This document shows positions 20,653 through 31,257 of a stretch of DNA of 64,000 nt, piece by piece. The stretch covers positions 131,830,615 to 131,894,614 of the forward strand of contig OW121848.1 in NCBI GenBank assembly GCA_933228895.1, given 5' to 3'. This DNA comes from Platycnemis pennipes. Its lineage: Eukaryota; Arthropoda; Insecta; Odonata; Platycnemididae. The notes under the pieces are model-generated. The model was not told where the DNA came from. It worked only from the letters and a program-made list of their open reading frames with translations, and searched no databases. Position 1 is the stretch's first letter, and every line of letters begins with the position of its first letter. The translations under genes and the position numbers were made by a program.

Positions 20653-21683
20653 AAGTGTTATGATGGTGGTTGTTACCTGTCATATATAACCAAGGACGTT
20701 AGAATGTACCGTAGGCGGCATACGAATGCTACCATACGGGTGACAATGAAGCCGGAATGGGGGTGCTTGGGAAAGATAAGGTCACGCCTACTCGGCAAAA
20801 AAAAAACATTGCGATATCTATTGCTTCTCATGAAGACTGTATTAAACCATAGATAACAATGAACTTGTACTAATATTTCATCTCAGTGGTGCCAGTTAAT
20901 CTTTTTAAGGATATTTAAAGGTGCTATTAATTATGCTTCAATTACCCTGGCAATTAATTCTATGCTTTTAAACTGGTTCGAGTTTAACCTGTTTAAAATA
21001 CATATTTGGAGGTTGTTTACGTGTTTGTAAACTTTCAACTGTTTACTTGACGATTTTTTAAAATGATTTTCATCATTCATATTACTACCCTTTAGTTTTA
21101 CCGTGTGAAATAATATTCATCCGTGAGTAGCGCGAATAGTAAGCCCACATAAAGCCATTGAAATTCAGCGCTTTTTATTTATTATCATAGAGGAGTATGG
21201 TTCGGAATGAAAAAATACCAGAATAGATACTTATGTTATGCATGGTCTTGGATATTACGCTGGCAAATATGGAACTTATTCGGTTAGGAATCGTCCATAT
21301 ATTATGCGACGCAGATAGGACAAGGAGAAGGAATTGGGTCAACTGTTACGTTGTAAATTATATGACATACGTGCCGTCATTATTAGTGAATAAGATAAGA
21401 ATGTTGAAAAATTAAATTAGGGCTTAGAGAAGCATGTCTGATTATTTCAGTAATGAAGTAGAGTGAGTTCATTGGCATTGTTACGTGCGTATTTTACGGA
21501 AGGGGAGGAATTTTTAGGGAATATCATATTACCGATTATGGGGTAGTGATGTTAGTAGTACGTATTGTTGCCTTGTTTTATACCGTATAGAAGAATGACT
21601 TATTACTAAATTCGCTTTATTGGAAGTCTTCGGATTAGGAAAACCCAGTAGGTGAGAGGAGGTATCATCATCAAGGGTCAACA
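20653..21683. other. No gene seen
   Basis: AT-rich sequence with only short chance frames; no recognised element. Confidence 0.4.
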
Positions 21684-23222
21684 AACATCTATATCTATAT
21701 CTAGGACATACCCTGCAAGCCACCTCAAGGGTGTGTGGCAGAGGGTGCATACACACCAAGAACAATGATACAACAAACAAAAATGAACACTACAAAACAA
21801 ATACTACACCTTTAAAAGTAATTGGGGAAAAAAGAAGGAAAACTACCAAATCCCAATCATGCAGACACACCCATGAATACCATGCATGCAAAAAAAAAAG
21901 CAATGCATGTGAGTCACACGTTGATTTGAACATGCAGGTAATTAAAAAAAAATGCTATGGACCTACTCTGAATATTACCTCTATTATTATTACCGATTTA
22001 CGCGATGTTTCACGTTCTGATCTCGAATCGTACGCGGAAAAAATGACATTTTAAACCTGTCCGTCCTACAATCTATCTCCTTAATTTTATTAGAATTATC
22101 GAGCCTACCATAATAAGTCGGAGCCAGCAATATATGATTAACATCATTAATGAAATGTCCCTCCTTAAATTTTCCTAGAAGATTAAGTCTATAATTCAGC
22201 CTGCGTTGTGACAGCGATTCCCATCCCAATTCGGCTAACATACCAGACACACTGCTTTCCCTATCGTAACACCATTTTAAATATCTCGCAGCTCTTCTTT
22301 GTACTCGATCTAATTCGTAAATTAAGCCTGCTTCATAAGGGTCCCATATACTCGCAGCATATTCTAAGTGTGGTCTAACAATTGAAAAATAGCAGCGTTC
22401 CTTCACCCTCTCCTCACTTTTCCCTAATATTCTTTTAATAAACCCCAACCTTCTATTTGCTTGACTGCATATTTCCCTGATATGTTTCCCCCATGATAGA
22501 TCCTGAGTAAGTGTTACACCTAAGTGCTTAACTGATTCCACGTTTACTAATTCCGTTCCTTGAATCATATAGTTTCTTTGTATCGAGTTTTTCCTTTTCC
22601 AAAAATTTACTATCACGCACTTTTTTATGTTCAGTTCTAGTTTCCATTTATCGCACCACGCCTGAATTGCTACGAGGTCCTTTTCTAACGATGCCTTGTC
22701 TCCTGGACTACTGATTTCTCTATACATTACTGCATCATCTGCGAAAAGCCGAATTCTACTATTTACTACAACACTGCCGAGGTCATTGATATATAAAAGA
22801 AATAAAAGTGGGCCTATCACACTTCCCTGGGGAACACCTGATGTGACACTAACTATATTGGACATGATACCGTCTATAGTAACTCTCTGTTCGCGGCCAA
22901 CTAAGAATTGATTAATCCAGCATACTACGTGTTTATCTATACCGTAACTTTCTAGCTTTAAGAGCAATCCGTCATGAGGTACTCTATCAAAGGCTTTTAT
23001 AAAATCGAGGAATATCGCATCAACCTGAGCATTATTTTCTCCCGAAACTAGTAATTCGTGTACAAAGAGTGCCAATTGCATTTCGCATGACTTAGATTTT
23101 CGGAAACCGTGTTGGTTATTAAATAACAAATTTTCTCTATCCAAGTGTCCCATAATCGAACTAACTATTATATGTTCCATTATCCTACACGATATCGATG
23201 TTAGTGAGATAGGTCTGTAGTT
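21684..23222 (-). mobile_element. Family A LINE (CR1/Jockey superfamily), longest clean ORF2 segment
   Basis: The frame is open from 23218 down to the stop at 21990 and covers most of the RT and the C-terminal domain of ORF2. It starts in the NYRPISLTS motif, then NNQHGFRKSKSCEMQL, a KAFDRVPHDGLLLKLESYGI block, SGVPQGSVIGPLLFLLYIND, the catalytic FADDAVMY and the family C-terminus ending RTIRDQN. The 3' UTR and the terminal signature reach 21684. The RT reverse-transcribes element RNA at the target. The upstream endonuclease is lost: the copy stops at 23222, where an RTE fragment abuts it. No stop occurs within 1.2 kb, so this is among the younger family A copies. Confidence 0.9.
21990..23218 (-). 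pseudogene. Reverse transcriptase of family A LINE, 5'-truncated
   Basis: About 409 codons are open without a natural start. All RT motifs from the NYRPIS block onwards are visible, including the FADD catalytic pair, followed by HLGVTLTQDLSWGKHI and the PHLEYAASIWDP, RVQRRAARY and DCRTDRFKMSFFPRTIRD blocks. The missing N-terminus (AP endonuclease and first RT motif) makes it non-functional alone. It serves well as the family reference in this window. Confidence 0.88.
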
Positions 23223-23860
23223 GCTAGGATTGGTTTGACGCAGCCCTCCACTCGATTCTTCTATTGGCCAACCTCTTCATATTAACGTAGTTCCTCTCTT
23301 TCGCGTCCTTTACGAACTGTTCTATATAACTCATACGAGGCCTGCCTTTTCCATTCTTTCCGTTCACTTTTCCTTCGACGATTGTCTTCATCAGGCCATC
23401 GTGGCTTAAGATGTGGCCGATTAAGTTGTCCCGTCTTCTTTTTATAGTTTTCAGCAGACTTCTCTTTTCTCCCACTCTTCTTAGGACTTCTTCATTTGTC
23501 ACTCGGTCGATCCATTTTATCTTCATCATTCTTCGATAGCACCATATTTCGAATACTTCCACCCTTTTCTTCTCCGCTGCTGTCATCGTCCATGCCTCAC
23601 TGCCGTAAAGGAACATGCTCCAGATATACGTTTTGATGAATTGCTTCCTTACTTCTAAGCTTGTATTTTCAGCTGTAAGTAGATTCTTCTTTTGATAGAA
23701 TGGCCTCTTTGCCTGGGCTATTCTACTCACTAATTCTTTCTTGCTTCGTCCATCGCTGGTTACTCTACTTCCCAGGTAACAGAACTCTTTCACCTCTTCC
23801 AGTTTTTGTTTTCCTAGTATAACGTTGGTTTTCGCCTCCTCTCTCTTGAGAGGAGGTATA
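23221..23860 (-). mobile_element. RTE/BovB-like LINE fragment (family B), intact frame
   Basis: One frame is open for the whole fragment: EEAKTNVILGKQKLEEVKEF, FCYLGSRVTSDGRSKKE, AQAKRPFYQKKNLL, YIWSMFLYGSEAWTM, RRMMKIKWIDRVTNEEVLRR, GHILSHDGLMKTIVEG and the terminal EWRAASNQS. This is the C-terminal domain downstream of RT. The usual 3' tail is missing: the element joins family A sequence at a shared CTAGG, so the junction may be a recombination and not a simple insertion. The 5' end is truncated near 23850. Confidence 0.88.
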
Positions 23861-23938
23861 TCGTTCAAAAAAGTGGAAAAGCAGTGTTGCATGATGCATA
23901 TTACATGGTTGGTCCCTTACGTATTCATGTTATCCTCA

Positions 23939-24849
23939 CAGTAAGGATGTCACATCGACATCGATGTATCGGACCACTCGATGTTTTTTTGCCGATACAT
24001 CGAAAACATCGAGTGGTAAGACAATCGATGGAACATCGACTCGATGTTTTCAAAACACTCAACATCGCAGCGATGTTTTAGGAAACGAGCGCTATAATAA
24101 ATATTTTTGGTTGACCAATAATTCATTTTTCTGATTATCATAAGCCTTTTAAGAATACGAAAGAACCTTCCCTAATTACGCCATCTATCGTCCGCGTGAA
24201 GGGAAACAAGTGAAGGTATAAATCGTTCATGTTTTCATCCCAGTGTTGCCTTCCAAGAACATGATCCGCCATGCCTACATCAGTACCTTCTGAGAGGATT
24301 GTATCAGCTCTCAACTTGGTGGTACAAGATAACAGGAGTAGGTTGGGGTCGCTGCATATTAAGCAAAGAGTGTTCCTTACCGATACTGGGAGGTTTAAAC
24401 GTTTTAAACCCACTGTTTTTCAATTAGATTTTTTTTATACTACCAAGCTTAGAATATTGTTAGGGAACAGGTACACCCACTTTTTTGTGTTATTTGTTTT
24501 TTGTTGCATTATGTTTATTTATCTTTTTTTCATTATGAAACAGTGATATGTTTTCTATGTTTAAAAATAAATTCAATGGAAAAATATTTGCGTATTATTT
24601 ATCAACATTTTACTAAATAAGGTCCGATTTCCGAATAATTTTCAAAAGTTTTTAAGAAGATGCAAAATTTCTGATGCATAATACCTAATAACTCTACGAT
24701 AATACCTAACCTCGGATATGAAGGCATAAAAACTCGATGCATCGAAACATTGATGTTTTTGGTCGATGAATGAGTGAGTGGTGAGTACTTTTACAAACAT
24801 CGAAACATTGACCACTCGATGTTTTTTAGCCGATGTGGCATCCCCATGG
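23939..24849 (+). mobile_element. hAT-type DNA transposon remnant, internally deleted
   Basis: Both ends carry similar inverted termini: CAGTAAGGATGTCACATCG at the left, and on minus CATGGGGATGCCACATCGG at the right. Each end has a dense subterminal array of ACATCGA/TCGATGT motifs (about 23955-24075 and 24735-24835). Between them, 24271-24390 encodes a transposase C-terminal piece. Most of the transposase is missing. No clear 8-bp target duplication was found, so exact ends are uncertain. Confidence 0.65.
24271..24420 (+). pseudogene. hAT transposase C-terminal (dimerisation) fragment
   Basis: The translation MPTSVPSERIVSAL, followed by a QDNRSRLGSLHIKQRVFL block, fits the conserved end of hAT transposases: PSER, a small-residue helix, then the R..L and FL positions of the dimerisation region. 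The DDE core and zinc finger are absent. It is a remnant within a non-autonomous element. Confidence 0.7.
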
Positions 24850-27080
24850 TCTTTATATTACTTTTATAGGGACCTTGGGCATCCCTATCACAGGCAGCAT
24901 ACTCAGCCGACTCGAGTCCCATCCATTAACCTTTGAAATCCCACTAGAGGTAAGCGGCGGGCCGACGCTGGGAAACAGAGCTCTATTCTATGACGTAATT
25001 TCTACTTAATGACACAGACAATAATATTGTACTGAACAGGGTCACAATATTAATTAGTCTCGCGTCAGTCTTTTATACTCACCTGTTTCAGGCGTTCGCA
25101 CGTGAGCGGGTGCCATTCGCATTCGACAGATGTCACTCCAGGCGTCGGCTTTGCGTTTGATTTCCCATTGGTAACGTAGCGCCGGGCGATTGATTTGCAT
25201 ATCCGGAATGATGTCACCCGGCCCTTTTTAACCATCGATTCGAAAAAGAACCGTGCAGCTCTTAAGAATTATCGAAGTGATTGAGATGCCATCTACAGGA
25301 AAGTACTCATCTTAGCAGTGGGTGCACAATAGAACTGCATCTATGTAATAAAATTAGGAACCAACATTGTTTTCCGATGGTACTAGAAATATTTTTAGGA
25401 CTTCTGCAACTTACCATCAATTCGATGACGAAAACGAGATTAACACCTGCCTCACGGATAGAATTGTTATATCGTATCTACGTGTCCGAAAACTATGAAA
25501 GAAATCATGATAGATAATAGCACATGTGTATTTGTGATGTTGGTAGCCCATCTTTTATTATCTCTGATAAGAGATTTTGATTCTAATACCATATGATAAC
25601 TTCATCCTTTCATGAGCACCGTCATAAATAGTAGTTAACTGCGCGCATCGTCTTCACCATTTACCTGGAAATTTTATTAATTTTCCCCTAGAAGCTCTCT
25701 TATTTTTTGTTGCCTCATTTGTGAATAAAAAAATATGTTTTCGGGTTTTTAGCGTCATGAAGCCCCACTAGTTAGTGGACAGTCATTATAGTTTCAACAA
25801 TAAAATTGTTTTCTTACGGTGATAAATATACAAAGATCTTTATACTCACAGGTTACTCGAATACTACGTCACACTTACTGCGTATACTCTGCGTATCTAG
25901 TTGAGATCTTTTTCGTATTTTTGTCTGAAGTCTTAGCTGATTTTCCGGCTGGTTGAGCGTCAAATTATTATCAAATCACTGTTAAGTGTCGTCAGGTTTT
26001 AACTATTCCTTGAATAAGACATCCTCTCAGAAATCTGGGACTGGAGAGGAAATCCCTTTTCCTTGAGATGGCATTGGCACCTAGGATGTCCGGAGAGTAC
26101 TAAGCAATGTGCGAAGACCATGGCCTTGTCGAGGCATGACCTCTCGCGCAAGACAATGAGAAGAAGCGATGACATTCATTAATTGCGACAGGAAGCAGCT
26201 GATGATTGCATAAGGCTATTCCGCCTTTGACTTCCGCTTCTCCCGAGAGCGAGAGACGAACCTCCCGTATTAGCCACTCTTGGTATCTTATATAAGTACC
26301 ATTTCTGTCGCCAACATCCTTTTTCTCAACTACTACCATAGAGTAATTATAATATTATACTTACTCATATTATAGAGTTAGTATAATATTATGCTTACTC
26401 TATGCTATTACTAAGCCAAAACGATGAATAAGAGATCAGTTGAAAGGATTTTTACCAACCTCTAATATATACCGTTCTAATTTTACGCTAAAGCGCATTG
26501 TTTGTTTATGTTCAAAGTTAAAATCTAAATATTTTAAACAAAAGTGTAACGAAAAAGGAACGTCTCCATGAAGACTTCGTAAATAACAAATAAAAAAGGA
26601 TTATTGCCGGCAGGAGACATGCATGCTGCTTTCAATGGTGCAAATATATAGCTAAGACGGTATACTGCAAATTTTAAATGCGTTCACATTAATAAACTTT
26701 TTTTTATAGATTTGGTAAATACACTTCACTGATACTTTCATTTAAACCCAGCAAAAGACTTGAATCATTTTTTTGGGAGGGAGGGGAATACTGAGAGTGC
26801 AAAAATTTCGCACAGGTTTACTGGATAGCGTTTATTTACGCACTGCATATTATTATCATGTTCAAGTATCTTTTCTGGAATTTCGGGAATGATTCCAATC
26901 CACAGTTCTCGATTTGATCTTGTTGTGCGAATTACTTGCAAAAAAAAGACTGACCGAATGGAAGTTAAAACTATAAATTACATTTTTATAGTATTTCTCA
27001 AATAATTTCTGTTGGGTGATGAGAGAATTGTGAAGTGGTGGGCCTTCATGTTATCCGTCGTCATCTCTCATGAGGTAGTA
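24850..27080. other. No gene seen; possible promoter-like patch
   Basis: No coding frame is supported. Around 25130-25260 lie an inverted CCAAT box (CCATTGG), an octamer ATTTGCAT, a TGATGTCA element and an AT-rich CTTTTTAACC, in promoter-like spacing, but with no adjacent gene recognised. Near 26337-26403 two copies of a roughly 33-bp AT-rich unit containing TATAATATTAT stand in tandem. Confidence 0.35.
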
Positions 27081-27136
27081 CATAGTAGGAGAAAAGTTAT
27101 CAACTCTGCTGTTTCCAAAACACGTTTATTAATTAC

Positions 27137-27169
27137 GACCATGGTTTCGTAGCAAGGCTACATCATCAG
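27137..27169 (-). ncRNA. Hammerhead-like ribozyme core, left arm
   Basis: On minus: CTGATGA (27169-27163), one T, a perfect 5-bp stem GTAGC/GCTAC with a 3-nt loop, GAAAC (27148-27144), then a minimal stem III and the canonical GTC triplet (27139-27137). All conserved core residues are present. Two reservations: an unpaired base follows CTGATGA, and the flanking stem I is weak. Confidence 0.55.
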
Positions 27170-27267
27170 GTGAACATTTTAGCGTAAATTTCCAGTATGT
27201 ATAGTAAAATATGCAGGAAAAGGAAAAAAATACTATATATACTGGAAATTTACGCTAAAATGTTCAC

Positions 27268-27300
27268 CTGATGATGTAACCTTGCTACGAAACCATGGTC
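27268..27300 (+). ncRNA. Hammerhead-like ribozyme core, right arm
   Basis: This mirrors the left-arm core: CTGATGA at 27268-27274, GAAAC at 27289-27293, GTC at 27298-27300. The stem II strand GTAAC carries one change against its partner GCTAC, so this copy is less well paired. Confidence 0.5.
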
Positions 27301-27439
27301 GTAATTAATAAACGTGTTTTGGAAACAGCAGAGTTGATACCTTTTCTCCTACTATGAATTACTTCCACAAAGTTTTGCCTGAAACTGTGTCGCATAGGTA
27401 GTACATACGTGTAAATACCAAGCGCATGTAGTAAGCGTT

Positions 27440-27535
27440 GAAGATAATGTGAATGTAGAGCATGGTCATAACGAGAACTCACCTTCTGCCACGCACCTTC
27501 GGGCTTCCTCGCAGGGCAGGCAGGGATGTAGATGA
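27440..27535 (+). mobile_element. Degenerate family A LINE 3' end
   Basis: CACCTTCTGCCACGCACCTTCG and GCAGGGATGTAGATG resemble the family A terminal signature with several changes. Only the last 80-90 bp remain. Confidence 0.5.
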
Positions 27536-30206
27536 ACATATAATTTCATCTACCTCAGATCTGCTCTAAGCATCTGCCCTGCTGATTTCATTTCCGATCG
27601 ATCTCATGCCCCATAAACTGCCGAGGGCCTTGCAAGATGGAAGATAACCTTTTCTCACCCTCTTTCTTATCATTTCTCTTCTCGACGCACTCCATCCGTT
27701 ACTCGCACGTGTGTAGTGCAATCCATGCAGTTCATAAACTCTTTTCTTAATGTATGCATAATGCAAGGAATTAATTCTGATGAGAATACTCTGAAAGGCA
27801 GATGAATTGAGAAGTGGTTTTTTGGGCTCCATACTGAACCCGTCAGCATTAATGACTAAATTTTTCAAAATACTTCCTCATCACTTCGGGAAGGGGGATC
27901 TTGCGCTCTTTTGAAATTAAAACTTTGAAAATACTGATGAGAACGCTTGCCTAAACTGGCCAAAAGATGACAATCACCAAAGCAAAAGGACCATTAAAAT
28001 TTAGTGATCATTTCGTGACACTGTTTTACATGAACAACTTTCCGAACAAACTTTACTACACATATTAAAATAGTCCAGTTCATTTAAACCTTTGCTTCCT
28101 TTACAATATAACTACCTACATGCTCTAAAACTAGGTGCTCTGTTCAATTGAATTGTATGGGTGGTATCTGATTTACTAAATTTTGCATGGCTCCATTCCA
28201 TTTTGGAAGCTGCTTTTTTCCCAAGAGAATTGGGTTTATTGCAGCTAAGGGTATAACCGTTGATGTAGTTACTACCAGTATGATTGTTTACTAGACAGTA
28301 ATGGTAAATTCCCATTTTATGGCAAGTATAAGCTAAATGGGGTAAATCCATTTCATATACCGTGAATCACAACATTCCTAAATAAACATTGTACATACTA
28401 AAACAAACGGAATCGGAGATATTTGTCTTGCGTACTGAACAAACTAAACGTCTAAATGCTTGCGGAAGAAAAAGCTTTTTCTAAACGCGTCGTAGTTGGC
28501 GAAACCAACTGGATTCATTCTTAGACACATATTATGGTGAACAGTACCGCGTCAAACCAATCCTGGATCGGAATCTTTAGATTGATACCGATGCTTCCAT
28601 TTTTGCTCTGTGCGTGAAATGGATGGTTTCGACACACGAGCACTTCAAAAAAATAATGAAGAGAAATAAGTAAGTAAAAGGCAGAGGAGTGGAAAGAAAA
28701 TCAATTCTAAGGTACACATGTGCTGATTACAATCATATATTTGTATTGATCAGTTTCATGTTGTCCATTGCAAATAGCATTTATTTACGCGTTCCTTGCT
28801 CAAGAGTGCTGTCCTGATGCATGCAGTCATTAAATGTTTGTTCAGTGAAGTAAAGTTCAGATGCTGCTTGGGTTCTGACCATATTATAGTTCGAGCACAT
28901 AGCTATGTTGATCGGCAATCAAGCATATTTCTTCCGTGAGACATCTTCCTGTTGAATTTATCATGGCATGATTTCAAATCAAAGTTCACTTGTTTGTGAA
29001 AAACGTGTACAATAAATTTTAACAGCATTGTCACTTCCCTTAATTATTAGACGAAAAATCCACCATCAGTCATCCACAAACATGATAGTTCACTCAACCA
29101 ATTTTAATAGCAAATATATTCATCGTTGCAATATGTGGATCTTTGTTGTAGGTAAATCTAAGTAAATATTATCCATAAAATTTCAGGATAACTTATTGCC
29201 TTTATGAAGTTCGAAAAGTTTCTTTTGATGCTAAGAAAGTGCAATCAACTACGCCTTATCTTGCTGCGGCAAGATAGGGGATATTAGAATATGCTTATAG
29301 CTACCGTTGAAATCAGTCCCTTATCTTAAGGATGTTACTCAGATAAAATTGAATTGCAGATCAATTTATTCCTGAGAGAAGTAGCTCTAGCTTTTGTTGT
29401 GAATGACACAATAACGATGTCACGATTCATTTTAATATATAATAATATAGTTGGGCGTATAGATGTATTGCAATAGCATTAACATTATTATTATTACCTT
29501 ATCCCTATTGAAAATCCCTGTGGGGAAATTCTCAACTTGAAATTGGCGATGGAATTTCCCCACAGGGAATTCCCTGCAGGGAACGATTCTCTGCATGGAA
29601 TGATTAACACATATCAAACACTGTTTCAATATATCTGTCCTATTCACCGATAAGCGATGCGTATTACCTAGATACCACAAGTATTGAAAGTCCTAGAGTC
29701 TACAAATATTGTACTTGTGAGTAATTTCATGACTTTCCTTACTAGAAAAGAATTATAAATCTGTAATAATTAGGCCACCTGGACCAAAGCTATTGTGGAT
29801 AAAGCAATAACTACTTACCCACGACGATGTCCGCGATTACCAATCGCCAGGGTCATCGAATCCTCTTCAACAGATTATAGTATGTTCTCCTTGTAGTGTC
29901 ACTCACATCATCCCGTAATATTTAATACTATTGGGCTGAAAAGCATAAAAGTTATTTTAATGAGTACCTATATGAAATTACCATTCAAGTAAAAAACAGA
30001 TGCATACATGTTTCTACTGACTATTTACGCGTAACCAAGGAAAGTAATGCAATATAATGCACCGGTTTTTCAAGTGAGGCTACGAGGATTGATGATTGCT
30101 TTACAATACGATTTAAGGCTCGCCGGTTAAAATTCATCAAACAAGAAGGCTTCAGATACAATTTCAGGAGTTTATGTAATATACAATATGCAACATAATC
30201 TTTGAT
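27536..30206. other. No gene seen; one strong short hairpin
   Basis: About 2.7 kb of AT-rich sequence with only chance frames. A 16-bp perfect hairpin lies at 29515-29568. At 28555-28570 GTCAAACCAATCCTGG matches the plus-strand form of the family B 3' end but is too short to call. Confidence 0.4.
29515..29568. repeat. 16-bp perfect inverted repeat, 22-nt loop
   Basis: TCCCTGTGGGGAAATT at 29515-29530 pairs with AATTTCCCCACAGGGA at 29553-29568. Further CCCTG/CAGGG words follow to 29600. The arms are shorter than in most microRNA precursors. Confidence 0.8.
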
Positions 30207-30868
30207 TATTCTTCTTCCTTGGCGCTACAGCTTTTTGTCAGCTTTGGCCTTCATTACAATCTTCCTCCATTCCTCTCTCTTAATGGCCTTCTTTCTCCAT
30301 CCTCTTATTCCCAAAGTAGCCAGGTCTGCTTCCACTCCGTCTTGCCATTTTAGACGTGGTCGTCCTCTTCTTTTTACACTGAATAATTTTCCCTCCCATA
30401 CTCTTTTGGCCACTCTTCCCTCTGGCATTCTTATCAAATGCCCCATCCATCTGATCCTCTGTGATTTGACAAATCTCACAATGTCTTGGCCTTCTATGAT
30501 GTCGTCAAGTTCTTCATTCCATCGTCTTCGAAAAACTCCATTTTCTTGTATAGGTCCAAAAATTTTCCTTAGGATCCTTCTCTCGAAACATCTAAGTGCG
30601 TGCGCCTCTGCTGTTGATAATGTCCAGCATTCACATCCGTAAGTAACAACAGGTCTTATTAGAGTTTTATATATTTTATATTTAGTATTTCTTCTTACCA
30701 GTCTACTTTTCAACAATTTATGATTTGCGAAATACGGTCTGTTGCCAGCAGTGATTCTGTCTTTTATGCAAGCACTTATTGAGTTACCCGAAGTCACCAA
30801 TGCTCCAAGATATTTAAAGGATGAGACACCCTCACATTTATCTCCGTCGATATCTAATTATCATCTAT
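30207..30868 (-). mobile_element. Second RTE-related LINE (family C), 3' fragment
   Basis: An open minus-strand frame encodes a post-RT C-terminal domain: KCEGVSSFKYLGALVTSGNS, RNTKYKIYKTLIRPVVTYGC, CWTLSTAEAHALRCFERRIL, FVKSQRIRWMGHLIRMPEGR and RRGRPRLKWQDGVEADL. It has the YGCE-W-L and RWMGH-type blocks shared by many arthropod LINEs but differs clearly from family B. It ends near 30225 followed by a short AATAATC-type tail. The frame is undamaged but lacks RT and endonuclease. Confidence 0.85.
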
Positions 30869-31257
30869 GATTATTAGAGAAATTTAACTTACCTCAAATA
30901 ATTAAGGTGCCATGAATATCCATGCGGTAGTTATGTCACTAATTTACTACCAAACCGTAGAGCAGACACGTAGGAGTAAAACACTAGGGTACGTAATATA
31001 ACCATTGTACAACCAACGATATTAATTCCTTGAGAATTCACACGAACATACACGTACTTTAGTATGTTCACAAGGTTCGTGAACTTATTATTTTAGCGTT
31101 TTTCGCACACGCCAATCGATGCTCGGTTGTTAAACGACACTTTTACATGTACGTAAATAAATCATATTGATGTTACTCGAAGCACTTAGTATTTCATTTC
31201 CAGGCCAAGCAATTAAAATATTTTCTCGTCATATAGTGTACAATTTAGAGTCCTATA
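30869..31257. other. No gene seen
   Basis: AT-rich spacer between two LINE copies. Confidence 0.4.

Larger units (their letters stand above)
27081..27356. repeat. Near-perfect inverted repeat, 126-bp arms, PLE-terminus type
   Basis: The arms 27081-27206 and 27231-27356 are equal in length and differ at only a few positions; the 24-nt spacer is A-rich. Each arm, read from the spacer outward, contains a hammerhead-like core followed by AATTAATAAACG. The layout and motif order match the ends of PLEs elsewhere in the window (11600-11680, 53085-53200). It could be a head-to-head pair of PLE termini with all coding sequence lost. Confidence 0.85.

Noticed and set aside
28551..28570. Plus-strand RTE 3' end
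   Set aside because: Only about 16 bp match the family B terminus, with no further element sequence around it.
29510..29600. MicroRNA precursor
   Set aside because: Arms are only 16 bp with a 22-nt loop, shorter than usual animal precursors; kept as a plain hairpin.
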